Of a stretch of 64,000 bases of DNA, positions 33,690-43,241 are shown one piece after another (the first letter of the stretch is position 1; the number at the start of each line of letters is the position of its first letter). A model generated the notes under the pieces. The model did no database searches and was not told the origin of the DNA. It saw nothing but the letters and a program-made list of their open reading frames with translations. The stretch is taken from contig CANRBC010000006.1 in assembly GCA_947628755.1 (NCBI GenBank), forward strand, positions 1-64,000, given 5' to 3'. This DNA comes from an uncultured Clostridia bacterium (GTDB lineage: Bacteria > Bacillota > Clostridia > Lachnospirales > CAG-274). A program made the translations under genes and the position numbers.

Positions 33690-36600
33690 TTACTGTGTAA
33701 TATAGTTATAAATGATAGTTGCCATTTCAGCTCTTGTTATTTCCGCAGAAGGATTGATATTTCCGTTATCCCCAACAATAATGCCTGCTTCGACCAATGC
33801 TGCCGTATATGGCTTTGCCCATTCAGATACAGTATGACCGTCAGCAAAATCATCAAGTGCAGATAAATCTACCTTGTCAATATCTGTATTGTTCAGTTTT
33901 GCGATTATAACAAACATTTCTTCACGAGTGATTGTTTTTTCGGGCTTGAATTCCCCGTTGCCATATCCTATAAACAAATCTCTCCTTGAACAGTTTGCAA
34001 TAGCTTCTGCATAATAGCTGTCCGCAGGAACATCTGTGAAGTCAAGAGCATCTACACTTGTAATATTGTCAAGTTCAAGCATTCTGTCAAGAACAAGAGC
34101 AAAATCACCTCTCTTGGTAGATATATCAGGCATAAATAAATCATCTGTTACACCTTTGAAAATACCCTTATCGTGAAGATATTCTATGTAATCTTCTGCC
34201 CAGTGATCGCTTATATCATCAAACTCACTATCGCCTGAGTCAGTATTACCCGTACCCTGTTCCGTACCTTGTTCTGCTTTGGTATCGGTTTCTGTATCAG
34301 GCTCGGTTTTTGTATCTGTCTCAGACTTGATGTCGGTTTTGTCTTTAGCATCGCCGGTCGTTGATTCTGTTGTGATTTCTGTCTTAGGCTTTCTTCCTGC
34401 ACCACCGCCGGAATGGTTACCTGAGCTTGTTGTAGTTTCTGTTGTGGTTTCTCTTGCAGATACAGTTATGTCAATATCGGCTTCTGCTCCGTCTGCTACA
34501 ACAGTGACCTTTGTATCCTCCTGAGTAAGCGGTTTATTGTCTTTCACAACAATATCCTCATCTTTAACGGTTTCCTTGCTGCCGTCGTTATATGTTACTT
34601 CAACGGCTGTACCGTTCTTATCAAATTTCTCGCCTTCGGTATATTCTGTTCTTGGATATTCAACTACCTTTGCAGAAACAGCTTTCCTTGCAATAACTGT
34701 AATAGGCACATTTATTTTCTCTGTACCGTTTTTATACTCATAATATACAACACCATATATATCGCTGAGAGTAAGCGGAATATCACTTACATAAACGCCG
34801 TTTTCATCAATATATGTCTTAGTACCGTCATTCCAAAGAACTTCAATTAAAATACCTGCCGGATCAAATATCTGTCCTTCAACATAATTCGTCTTGTCAG
34901 GAAGATTAATTATTCTGATACCTTCGGAATTGCTATTACTATTCTCTGTTGTAGTGCTTTCAGAATTACCATTTCTATTCTCTGTTGTAGTTTCTGTGCT
35001 GTTGTCACAGTCTGATGAAGTGGTCTGCTCTCCTGCGCTGTCAGTTGTGGTTTGTTCATTTGTAGTTTCAGCAGTTGTGTGTTCATCTGAGCTATTGGCT
35101 GTAGTTGTTTCCGTATCTTCCTCGCTACCTACAATTACCTTTTTGATTACAGTAACAGGCTGTTCTGCTTTGTGTCCCTCAAAGTTGATTTCAACTGCCG
35201 TATCGGTTATTTCAAGCGGTCTTTCGGGATATGTATAATCAGTAACGACCTCTCTTGTATTATCCTTGTATACAGCTTCGACTGTCATACCATTATCGTC
35301 AAAATACTGACCTTCCACATACTGTGTCTTTTCGGGAGCTTTCACTATTTCTATATGGTCAATAGTGGTATGCCTGTAATGGGTATTGAGTATCCATATA
35401 ACATCAAGCATATTTATATCTCCGTCATCATTGGCATCGGCGTTAAGCTCATAAACTGTATCCATATCCCACATATTGAGTATAGCCTTATTTATAAGGT
35501 CTGTATCAACCTCTGAAACAATACCGTCACCGTTAATATCGGCATTTATAAGTGATGCTTCGCTTAAATTTGCATTGCCGTTGATATAATTGTTTATAAG
35601 CACAATATCATCATTTGTAAGATTACCGTCATTGTCCGTATCTCCTGTGTGAACAGCCTTTTTTGCAAAATCTGTTACTTTGCCGAGATACTTTGTAAGT
35701 ATGCCTGCATCTGTGAGATCCACAGCACCATCTCTGTTGACATCGCCGTTGTGTTCTTTGATGAAACTGTTTAAGTTTTTTATTGCAAGAGTAATAGGCA
35801 CAACATCATAAAATCCCTTGTACTCTATTGTTACATACATATCTCCTGCTTTGAAAGGCTCTTCAGAGTAAGTATAGTCTGAAATCTCGGAACTGCTATT
35901 GTCATTATAGTATGCTGTTACGACCATACCTTCAACATCAAATATTTCGCCTTCTGTATATTCGACCTTATCAGGCTGCCTTGTAACTTTAATACCGACA
36001 ACTTCCTTATGTACTACTGTAATAGGTGTAGTATCTGTTTTACCGTCTTTTCTTACTGTAATTATGCTATCATATACTGTTAATGGAGTATTGGGAATAA
36101 TCTCATAGCTTTCCAGTATTCCTGTGCTGCCATCGTCATATTTAGCCTTGACCACCATTCCTGTTCTGTCAAAACTTTCACCCTCCACATAATTTGTTTT
36201 AGAAGGCGGTGTTATTATCTCAATTTCCGTTATTGACTTTGCAATAACATTAATAGGTGTTGTAGTATAAAGTCCGTTATAAGTAATATATACCTTATCC
36301 GTTCCTACTGAGAGCCTATTGCTGTCTACAACATAGTCCTTTACTTCTGTCTGAGTACCGTCATTGTATGTTGCTGTAATAACCATACCCGTCTTATCAA
36401 ATACATCATTTTCAATGTATGTGGTTTTCTTAGGCGGTTTGGTAACAGCAATACTTGTCATAAGTTTTTCGGTTACAATAATTCTTATAATATCTGTCTT
36501 GCCGTCTTTGGTTACGATTATTTTATCTGTATCGGCAGTAATTACATCGGGAGAAAAGGTATAATCCCTTATCTCGCTTTCCGTACCGTCATTGTAGTGT

Positions 36601-39302
36601 GCAGTTACTATCATACCCGTATCATCAAAATGCTGACCTACAATATAATCAATCTTATCAGGCTCTTTTGTGATATTAATATATGATATAACCTTTTCTA
36701 CAACAGTAATAGAAACATTTGTTGTTTTGCTGCCTGCGGATATGGTAATATTTTTATCACTTAATGTAAGAGGAGCAGAGGAAAAAGTATACTCGCTTGG
36801 TGCAAGGGCTGAACGTGTACCGTCTGAGTATGTTGCCATAACGACCATACCATAGTCATTAAATACCTCGCCTTCTACATAATTTGTTTTCTTCGGCTGA
36901 GTTGTAACTGTAATACTTGTAATTGTCTTTTCGGCAACACTTATATCTACAGTAACGAAGAAATTTTTATAGGTTATATATATCTTATTTGTGCCTCCGC
37001 TTAAAGGACTTCTGCTATAGTCATAATCGTTGATAACTTTTTCCGTACCGTCACTATATAAGGCTTTTACCTCCATTCCGCTGTTATCAAAAGTATCGCC
37101 TGCTATATAACTTACTTTACTTGGCTGCTTGGTAACCTTAATACCTGTAAGTATAACTGTGTCTTTTACGGTAACATCTACTGTTGTATAAAGGTTGTTA
37201 TAAGTAATATATACCTTACTTTGTCCTGACTTCAATACATTATCAACAATTACATAATCAGATATAGGCGCAGAAGTACCGTCATTATAGGTAGCGGTAA
37301 CTACCATTCCTGCCTTGTTAAAGGTATCGCCCTCATTATATGACAGTTTGTTTGGCTGCTTAGTAACAGCAATGCTTGTTACTGCTTTATTCACAACAGT
37401 AATAGGTGTTGTAGCTGTCTTTCCTGACTTGCTTACAGTAATTGTTTTTGTGTTATCCTCAATAATATGCGGCTCATAGGTATAATCGGAGATTTCTGCC
37501 TTTGAACCATCATTGTAAGTTGCCGTAACACGCATACCCTCTGTTGCAAAAGCCTGTCCTACTATGTATTCGGTCTTTTTCGGAGGATATGTGACTTCTA
37601 TACCCGTAATTGTCTTTGCAACTACATTAACAGCAACACTTGCTGTCTTATTGCCTGCAGATACGGTAACATTTTTATTGCCTGTTGTAAGTGCCGTTGC
37701 AGGATATGTATATTCGTATTTCTTTAATACACCTTTAGAGCCGTCATTATATGTGGCTGTAACGACCATACCTTCATCATCAAACTTTTCGCCTTCTACA
37801 TATGAAGTTTTCTTTGGCTGAGTCGTTATTGCTATACTTGAAATCTCTTTGTCGGCAACAGATACATCTACAGTATCATAATAATCGCCATAAGTTACAT
37901 ATACCTTGTTCTGACCTGACTTCAATATATTGTCCTCTATAACATAATTTGTTATAGGAGCTGTGGTGCCATCATTATATGTGGCTGTAACGACCATTCC
38001 GTTCTTATCAAAGGTTTGTCCTACAATATAACTTACCTTGCTTGGCTGATTGGTAACTTCAATACCTACTATTTCTTTAGGCACAACTTTAATAGGTACG
38101 GTTGCCGTATAGAAAATATCTGTGCCTGAGTTAAGAAAGCCGTAATATACTTCCATTTCCGTGTCAGCAGTAGTCAAAGCTCTGTTTTCCTGATATACTT
38201 TGGAATCACTTGTTAAATCATAAGTAGTAGACGGTTTAAAAGTGGATTTTTCCCAGTCAAAATTATTGATATTGTTGTCATCTGCAAGTGAAATCTCTTT
38301 TGAGCCAAATGTTGTTGCGGAAATTACCATTCCTGCTTTGTTAAATTTCTGCCCCTCAACGTATGTTGTCTTTGTCGGAGGAGTAGTAACAGAATAGTCA
38401 GCAAACGGATAGCCGTTAGAGCACAGGTCTATGCCACCATCGGCAATGCTGTTGCCTTGCGCACCAAAACAGTCATAGCTGCCTGAAAATCCTCCATAAT
38501 TGTATGTATAACGTAATTTGAAATAATTGACAACTGCATTATCCCAGCTTGCATATTTTGTAGCCTTTGGGGCTTCCTCTGTGATTTCACAATCGATATT
38601 TAATTTTTCGGGATTTATCGCTATTTCATCGGTTGTACCTTCAATTTTGGCTAATATTCCAAAATTTTTGTTATGGGAACTACCGTTGGAAAATTTACCG
38701 TTGTAATATGATTTAAAGGCTTTTATAAGGCTTTGCTTTGCATCGTCCATTAAACCATACGCATAAAAATCAGCCACTACAAGTCTTAAATTAGGAGCTA
38801 TTTTTATTGAAGTACAATGGGTTTCATCTGCCGGAACAACTTGATTAATCGGCACATCAAATTTTACTGTTTTGTCATATCTTGTACCGTCGGAAAATGT
38901 TTCATTTTCAATGAAATACTTATAGGTATATTCAAGAAAATCATCATTTTCCATTGTGTTATAATCCACATAATTCTTAGCAGGAGTTATATGTTCTCCC
39001 AATACAGATGTTGTTTCAAGAGTTGTACCATCTTTAAAATGCAGAGTTAATGTTACCTTTGACAAATATTCTTCAACTCTGCTGCGCAAATGATCTCTTG
39101 TAATCATTTCGCCATCATACAATGTAGGTATAGGGCAATACTCTGTAGGATGTGGAGTTGCTGTAATGCTTGTTATCTCCTGACTGTATGTAGGTCTGTT
39201 TTCGCCATAAGCAAATACGTTTACCGCATTCACTATTCCTATGCTTGAAAAAGCCATAACACACGCAAGAAAAGTTGCAAAAAAACTTTTAATTCTGTTC
39301 AT
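33690..39302 (-). CDS. SLH-anchored surface protein with about 14 Ig-like (Big_3) repeats and two dockerins
   Basis: An 1870-residue exported protein; signal peptide MNRIKSFFATFLACVMAFSS. A folded N-terminal region (about 20-300) is followed by about ten Big_3-type repeats of roughly 80 residues, each starting like ITSIAVTKQPNKLSYNEG and containing GMVVTATYNDGT. Residues about 1175-1310 hold two dockerin modules with four F-hand loops (NGDVNRDGAVDLTDAG, DTDNDGNLTNDD, DINGDGIVSEVD, DANDDGDINMLD). Three more Ig-like repeats, a Thr-rich linker and three C-terminal SLH domains (DHWAEDYIEYLHDKGIFKG) that bind secondary wall polymers complete it. GGAGG precedes the chosen ATG. It is likely a scaffold or adhesin on the cell surface, cotranscribed with the cohesin-like gene. 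Confidence 0.88.
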   Translation of the reverse strand: MNRIKSFFATFLACVMAFSSIGIVNAVNVFAYGENRPTYSQEITSITATPHPTEYCPIPTLYDGEMITRDHLRSRVEEYLSKVTLTLHFKDGTTLETTSVLGEHITPAKNYVDYNTMENDDFLEYTYKYFIENETFSDGTRYDKTVKFDVPINQVVPADETHCTSIKIAPNLRLVVADFYAYGLMDDAKQSLIKAFKSYYNGKFSNGSSHNKNFGILAKIEGTTDEIAINPEKLNIDCEITEEAPKATKYASWDNAVVNYFKLRYTYNYGGFSGSYDCFGAQGNSIADGGIDLCSNGYPFADYSVTTPPTKTTYVEGQKFNKAGMVISATTFGSKEISLADDNNINNFDWEKSTFKPSTTYDLTSDSKVYQENRALTTADTEMEVYYGFLNSGTDIFYTATVPIKVVPKEIVGIEVTNQPSKVSYIVGQTFDKNGMVVTATYNDGTTAPITNYVIEDNILKSGQNKVYVTYGDYYDTVDVSVADKEISSIAITTQPKKTSYVEGEKFDDEGMVVTATYNDGSKGVLKKYEYTYPATALTTGNKNVTVSAGNKTASVAVNVVAKTITGIEVTYPPKKTEYIVGQAFATEGMRVTATYNDGSKAEISDYTYEPHIIEDNTKTITVSKSGKTATTPITVVNKAVTSIAVTKQPNKLSYNEGDTFNKAGMVVTATYNDGTSAPISDYVIVDNVLKSGQSKVYITYNNLYTTVDVTVKDTVILTGIKVTKQPSKVSYIAGDTFDNSGMEVKALYSDGTEKVINDYDYSRSPLSGGTNKIYITYKNFFVTVDISVAEKTITSITVTTQPKKTNYVEGEVFNDYGMVVMATYSDGTRSALAPSEYTFSSAPLTLSDKNITISAGSKTTNVSITVVEKVISYINITKEPDKIDYIVGQHFDDTGMIVTAHYNDGTESEIRDYTFSPDVITADTDKIIVTKDGKTDIIRIIVTEKLMTSIAVTKPPKKTTYIENDVFDKTGMVITATYNDGTQTEVKDYVVDSNRLSVGTDKVYITYNGLYTTTPINVIAKSITEIEIITPPSKTNYVEGESFDRTGMVVKAKYDDGSTGILESYEIIPNTPLTVYDSIITVRKDGKTDTTPITVVHKEVVGIKVTRQPDKVEYTEGEIFDVEGMVVTAYYNDNSSSEISDYTYSEEPFKAGDMYVTIEYKGFYDVVPITLAIKNLNSFIKEHNGDVNRDGAVDLTDAGILTKYLGKVTDFAKKAVHTGDTDNDGNLTNDDIVLINNYINGNANLSEASLINADINGDGIVSEVDTDLINKAILNMWDMDTVYELNADANDDGDINMLDVIWILNTHYRHTTIDHIEIVKAPEKTQYVEGQYFDDNGMTVEAVYKDNTREVVTDYTYPERPLEITDTAVEINFEGHKAEQPVTVIKKVIVGSEEDTETTTANSSDEHTTAETTNEQTTTDSAGEQTTSSDCDNSTETTTENRNGNSESTTTENSNSNSEGIRIINLPDKTNYVEGQIFDPAGILIEVLWNDGTKTYIDENGVYVSDIPLTLSDIYGVVYYEYKNGTEKINVPITVIARKAVSAKVVEYPRTEYTEGEKFDKNGTAVEVTYNDGSKETVKDEDIVVKDNKPLTQEDTKVTVVADGAEADIDITVSARETTTETTTSSGNHSGGGAGRKPKTEITTESTTGDAKDKTDIKSETDTKTEPDTETDTKAEQGTEQGTGNTDSGDSEFDDISDHWAEDYIEYLHDKGIFKGVTDDLFMPDISTKRGDFALVLDRMLELDNITSVDALDFTDVPADSYYAEAIANCSRRDLFIGYGNGEFKPEKTITREEMFVIIAKLNNTDIDKVDLSALDDFADGHTVSEWAKPYTAALVEAGIIVGDNGNINPSAEITRAEMATIIYNYITQ

Positions 39303-39303
39303 A

Positions 39304-39933
39304 TTACTGTACCTCCTCATAGTCAACAGTATTTTCTGCGGTTTCATTTACAGGCTGAAATTCGTTATCAGAAACATCGTCAGTAGATGATACTTCAACC
39401 GCAGCTCCGCTTGAAACATTATCACTTACAAAAGGCACAAACGCCTTTGAAACATTGTTGTTTACTTTATAACTGCTTGAATAGCTGTATTCACCGCCAG
39501 CCATTACATCGGAATACCTTGCTATCTGATATATTTTTGTATCAACCTTTGTGTCCTGCGTTTTCGTATCGGACAACACTTCAAACTCAATATGAGCCAA
39601 TTTATTGTTATCTTCAAGGCTGTAAAAATCCTTGTCAGCCCAACCTACAATTATTTTGCCTTTAGAAGTCTTGTCGGCAGTTAAATATCCTCTGTCAATA
39701 TCATTTACGGCATAGCAATCCTCGCCTAAAATATCAGTATCCGAAAGGACCGGCGATAATACCGTCGGATCATAACTTATCTCGGCAACATAACCATTTA
39801 CGGTATTTGTAATAGCAGAATCCATTGTTATCGGTACAGAAATCCTGCTGCTTTCTGCCATTGTATTTGTACCAACACAAGTCATAGTCATTATTGCTGC
39901 ACATAAGGCAGTTACAACACTTTTAATTCTCAT
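39304..39933 (-). CDS. Secreted cohesin-like protein
   Basis: A 209-residue exported protein with signal peptide (MRIKSVVTALCAAIMTMTC). Residues about 30-140 follow the cohesin pattern: ISVPITMDSA, VNGYVAEISYDPTVLSPVLS, GKIIVGWADKDFYSL, KLAHIEFEVLSD. Cohesins bind dockerins through calcium-dependent contacts. The C-terminal 50 residues are acidic and disordered, without an anchor, so the protein is released or held by partners. It ends 1 bp before the start of the dockerin/SLH gene and has GGAGG at its own start. Identification rests on pattern, not on alignment. Confidence 0.65.
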   Translation of the reverse strand: MRIKSVVTALCAAIMTMTCVGTNTMAESSRISVPITMDSAITNTVNGYVAEISYDPTVLSPVLSDTDILGEDCYAVNDIDRGYLTADKTSKGKIIVGWADKDFYSLEDNNKLAHIEFEVLSDTKTQDTKVDTKIYQIARYSDVMAGGEYSYSSSYKVNNNVSKAFVPFVSDNVSSGAAVEVSSTDDVSDNEFQPVNETAENTVDYEEVQ

Positions 39934-39946
39934 AGAATAGTCCTCC

Positions 39947-40678
39947 TTATTTCGCATATTTTTCTTTATAGCCCCAGTTAGTAAGTATCAGGTCATTTGT
40001 CAGATAACATCTGTACCTTGCGTTAGGAAAGCCTGTCTTATCTAACCTAAGACCATTTGTTATATCAATATTAAGCCATCTGTCGTTTATATAAACCTTG
40101 TTCCATTCGTGCGATAAATCCTTGCTTACAACAATTTTGCAAGGAATATCAAGGTATTCCATAACTTTTCTGAAAGCTAACGAAAATGAACAGCACGTTC
40201 CTTTGTTTTCGGAAAACAGACTGTATATGTCATAATTTTTATATGTGCCGTCATACTCAAAATGGTCTATAAAATAGTCGTAAACCATTTTTACTTTCTC
40301 AGGATTTGAGCAGCCTTTTGTAATATCGGCTATATCAGTTATACAGTCATTGACCTCCTCATTTTTCTTAGCTGTTTCTTCAGCGGAAAATATGTAACGG
40401 AAACTTATTTTTTCAATAATGCTGTCATTATTGCTGTCGTAAGTTACAAAATTATTCTCCATAGAGAAGGTATTAATGTCCTCGCTGAATATCTCTGTCA
40501 TTGCCTCCGCAACTTTATTTGATGTAAGCGAAAACTCCTCAATTTCAACAGATGGGTAATGATTATCTATTGCATATATGATTTTGTTCTTTATGTTGCT
40601 GTCAATCTCTCCACAATAGACCGTAGTGCTAAAACCAAGCAGTAAAAGAACAAAAATCAGTAAAAAACTCTTTTTCAT
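39947..40678 (-). CDS. Secreted transglutaminase-like protein
   Basis: A 243-residue exported protein with a hydrophobic signal segment (MKKSFLLIFVLLLLGFSTTV). The C-terminal part fits the transglutaminase-like (Cys-His-Asp) superfamily: the Cys in NKGTCCSFSLAFRKVMEYLD, the His in LSHEWNKVYINDRWLNIDIT and the Asp in NIDIT. Such proteins act as peptidases or cross-linkers at the cell wall. GGGAGG lies before the ATG. The gene runs into the cohesin-like gene with overlapping ends, so the three surface genes form one operon. Confidence 0.78.
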   Translation of the reverse strand: MKKSFLLIFVLLLLGFSTTVYCGEIDSNIKNKIIYAIDNHYPSVEIEEFSLTSNKVAEAMTEIFSEDINTFSMENNFVTYDSNNDSIIEKISFRYIFSAEETAKKNEEVNDCITDIADITKGCSNPEKVKMVYDYFIDHFEYDGTYKNYDIYSLFSENKGTCCSFSLAFRKVMEYLDIPCKIVVSKDLSHEWNKVYINDRWLNIDITNGLRLDKTGFPNARYRCYLTNDLILTNWGYKEKYAK

Positions 40679-40690
40679 ATTTTCCTCCCA

Positions 40691-40714
40691 TTAAAAAAAG
40701 CTCTTTTCAGAGCC
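40691..40714 (-). terminator. Terminator just before the transglutaminase-like gene
   Basis: GGCTCTGAAAAGAGC followed by TTTTTTT on the minus strand. It lies between the DUF3789-like ORF and the ribosome site of the next gene. Confidence 0.7.
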
Positions 40715-40765
40715 AAATACAGTAGATTTATATATAGCTATGGCGGTATACCCAAAAGCAACATA

Positions 40766-40864
40766 TTAAACATCTCCTTTCTTAGTTGCCTGCATAAGAC
40801 ACATAATAATCACACCTACAACTCCGCCTACAATACCACCCGATAAAAAAATCAAAATATCCAT
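40766..40864 (-). CDS. DUF3789-like 32-residue membrane peptide
   Basis: Too short for the ORF track. An ATG behind GGAGG starts MDILIFLSGGIVGGVVGVII, and the peptide ends MQATKKGDV. One glycine-rich transmembrane helix fills most of it. Peptides of this size and pattern (DUF3789) are common in Clostridia conjugative elements. It starts 12 bp after the topoisomerase stop codon on the same strand. Function unknown. Confidence 0.65.
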   Translation of the reverse strand: MDILIFLSGGIVGGVVGVIIMCLMQATKKGDV

Positions 40865-40876
40865 ATTTACCTCCAC

Positions 40877-42943
40877 TTATTTATTTTTGGCAAAATCAAG
40901 CCTGAAAGCCGCTGTACCGTTATTTATTTCAAGGACTATATCCGCCTCGTATGTCTTGTCTGTTTTAGGGGAATATAAATCCTTGTAGTGTATCTTTCCC
41001 TTTTCTAATAATGCTTTTGCAGCACTTTTGGTGATAGTTTTTCTCTTTGTTTCAAAAAACTTGTTATTTTTCCATAGTGCAAAGTTACACTCTTTATTGG
41101 AACAGTAGAAATTGGATTTCCCTTCGTATATGTTGCTTTTACACACAGGACACACACCTATTACTTCTTTTTTATTGATGTCGGGCAATTGGGCATTTAC
41201 CTCTGTATTTGAGATGAAATCTGTTACAAAGTCCTTTATAGAATTCATAAAATCGGTACTGTCGGCTTTGCCTTTTGATATAAGCACAAGTTTATTTTCC
41301 CATTCGGCAGTTAATTTTGCCGATTTCAGCTTTTCGGGAATACTCTGTATAAGTGCTTGTCCTTTGCTTGTAGATATAAGACTTCTCTTTTCCCTCTCTA
41401 CATAACCTCGCTTTATGATTGTTTCAATAATAGCTGCCCTTGTTGCAGGAGTGCCAAGACCCTTTCGCTCCACTTCATCAGTAACATATTCATTATTGCC
41501 TGCCTTTTCCATTGCAGATAAAAGAGTATCTTCTGTATATGGCTTTGGCGGTGATGTATAATGGCTGACAATTTTTGATGTTACGGCAAATTCCTGTTCA
41601 ACTTTAAGTCCTGACGGTAAGGATTTTTCATTTTCCGTTTCTTCCTCGGTTTTAATGCTTGCTCTGAAATTTCTCTCAATATCTCTGTATCCATATTCAA
41701 CAACGGCATTTCCCGTAGCAGTAAAGTTTATACCCTTACAGCTTAAACTTACATCTGTATGCTCATATTCATACTCTGACGATACAGCGGATAACAGTCT
41801 GTTTGCAATAAGACAGAGTATTTTCCTGTCGGTATCCATAAGGGTCGTAAAATCACATTCCAAAATATTGACTGTAGGGATAATTGCGTGATGATCCGAA
41901 ACACCGTTGTTATTTATTACCTTCTTTATATCGGGTCGGAAATCAACGCCATTTGCAAAGTCTGTTTTCTCAATAACGGCACTTATAACACTATTCACAG
42001 TATTTCCCATATCCTCTGTAATATATCTGCTATCGGTACGAGGATAAGTAGATAACTTGTTTTCATAAAGTCTTTGTGCTGCTTCAAGGGTCTGCTGAGC
42101 TGAAAAGCCGAATACCTTGTTTGCATCTCTTTGAAGTGCGGTAAGGTCATACAACTTTGGCGGTAATGACTTTTTCCTGCTTTTATCCACCTTTATAATA
42201 GTAGCTCTTGCAATATTGCACATCTGCTCTACAGCCTTTGCTTCTGTCAAATCTGTATATTTCCCATTCTCTGCCGTAAACTCTCCACAGTTTATTTCTA
42301 CGGTATAATATTTTTCTTTGATGAAGTTTTTAATTGCCTCATCTCTTTCGACAATCATAGCAAGCGTAGGTGTCTGTACTCTGCCAATACTCAAAGGAAA
42401 ACGGCTGTTATACAAAGTAGTAAAAAAGCGGGTAGCATTTATACCTACAAGCCAGTCGGCTCTTTCTCTGCAAAGAGCCGAGTTATAAAGGTTATCATAG
42501 TCATATCCGTCTTTAAGCTCAGAAAATCCTTTTAATATGGCGCTGTCCTCTAAAGAAGATACCCACAGTCTTTTAAAAGGCTTACTGCACTTAGTCATGT
42601 TGTAGACGTGACGGAATATAAGCTCTCCTTCTCTGCCTGCATCGGTTGCGCAAATAATACTCCCGATCCTGCTGTCGTGCATAAGTTTCTTTAAAGTGTT
42701 GTACTGTCCTTTTGTAGCAGCCTTTACAGTATAATTCCAATAATCGGGTATTATAGGCAGAACGCTCCAATCCTTGTACTGCTCTCCATAGCTTTCAGGC
42801 TCTGCCAAAGTCAGAAGATGACCGATACACCAACTTACTATGTATTTGTCATTTTCATAATACCCGTTTTTCTTTTCCGATACTCCCAATACTTTGGCTA
42901 TAGTCAAGGCTACGGAAGGTTTTTCTGTTACGATAAGTTCCAT
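40877..42943 (-). CDS. topB: DNA topoisomerase III
   Basis: A 688-residue type IA topoisomerase. The Toprim domain begins MELIVTEKPSVALTIAKVLG and contains CATDAGREGELIFRHVY; the catalytic Tyr is in TYPRTDSRYI, and IGRVQTPTLAMIVERD precedes it. A C-terminal zinc finger has CPVCKSNIYEG and CSNKECNFALW. ICE-borne copies assist transfer and replication of the element. GGAGG precedes the chosen ATG. A T-tailed hairpin separates it from the upstream DUF4315-like gene. Confidence 0.95.
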   Translation of the reverse strand: MELIVTEKPSVALTIAKVLGVSEKKNGYYENDKYIVSWCIGHLLTLAEPESYGEQYKDWSVLPIIPDYWNYTVKAATKGQYNTLKKLMHDSRIGSIICATDAGREGELIFRHVYNMTKCSKPFKRLWVSSLEDSAILKGFSELKDGYDYDNLYNSALCRERADWLVGINATRFFTTLYNSRFPLSIGRVQTPTLAMIVERDEAIKNFIKEKYYTVEINCGEFTAENGKYTDLTEAKAVEQMCNIARATIIKVDKSRKKSLPPKLYDLTALQRDANKVFGFSAQQTLEAAQRLYENKLSTYPRTDSRYITEDMGNTVNSVISAVIEKTDFANGVDFRPDIKKVINNNGVSDHHAIIPTVNILECDFTTLMDTDRKILCLIANRLLSAVSSEYEYEHTDVSLSCKGINFTATGNAVVEYGYRDIERNFRASIKTEEETENEKSLPSGLKVEQEFAVTSKIVSHYTSPPKPYTEDTLLSAMEKAGNNEYVTDEVERKGLGTPATRAAIIETIIKRGYVEREKRSLISTSKGQALIQSIPEKLKSAKLTAEWENKLVLISKGKADSTDFMNSIKDFVTDFISNTEVNAQLPDINKKEVIGVCPVCKSNIYEGKSNFYCSNKECNFALWKNNKFFETKRKTITKSAAKALLEKGKIHYKDLYSPKTDKTYEADIVLEINNGTAAFRLDFAKNK

Positions 42944-42960
42944 AGTTACCTCCATTCAAT

Positions 42961-42984
42961 AAAAAAAGATACATTTCTGTATCT
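42961..42984 (-). terminator. Terminator between the DUF4315-like gene and topB
   Basis: AGATACA pairs with TGTATCT around a 4-nt loop, followed by seven T residues on the minus strand and then by the ribosome site of topB. Confidence 0.7.
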
Positions 42985-42985
42985 G

Positions 42986-43228
42986 TTATACAATGTGTTC
43001 CGTTGTATCCTTTGATTTTTCCTTGCTTTCTGAATTTGCATCTATCAGATTTAAAAAAGCGCCAAGACTTAAATTGCTCTTATTAAGTGCTTCTCCCAAA
43101 GTTCTTAAATAGTAGGTTTCTCTTTTATTCTCTGTTTTTCTTAGTTCACTTTTGAGCTTTGCGATTTTATCGTCATAGGCTTTTATTGTTTTAAGGGCTT
43201 TTTCCGAAAAATTTTCTGTATTATCCAA
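42986..43228 (-). CDS. Small coiled-coil protein (DUF4315-like)
   Basis: An 80-residue charged helical protein. The start is TTG, with AAAGGAG 8 nt before it; the ORF track extended the frame into the preceding M23 gene. Residues about 10-60 form a coiled coil (KTIKAYDDKIAKLKSELRKT). Proteins of this size between the M23 hydrolase and topB in Tn1549-like elements are usually annotated DUF4315. Its role in transfer is unknown. Confidence 0.6.
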   Translation of the reverse strand: MDNTENFSEKALKTIKAYDDKIAKLKSELRKTENKRETYYLRTLGEALNKSNLSLGAFLNLIDANSESKEKSKDTTEHIV

Positions 43229-43241
43229 ACAATCACTCCTT

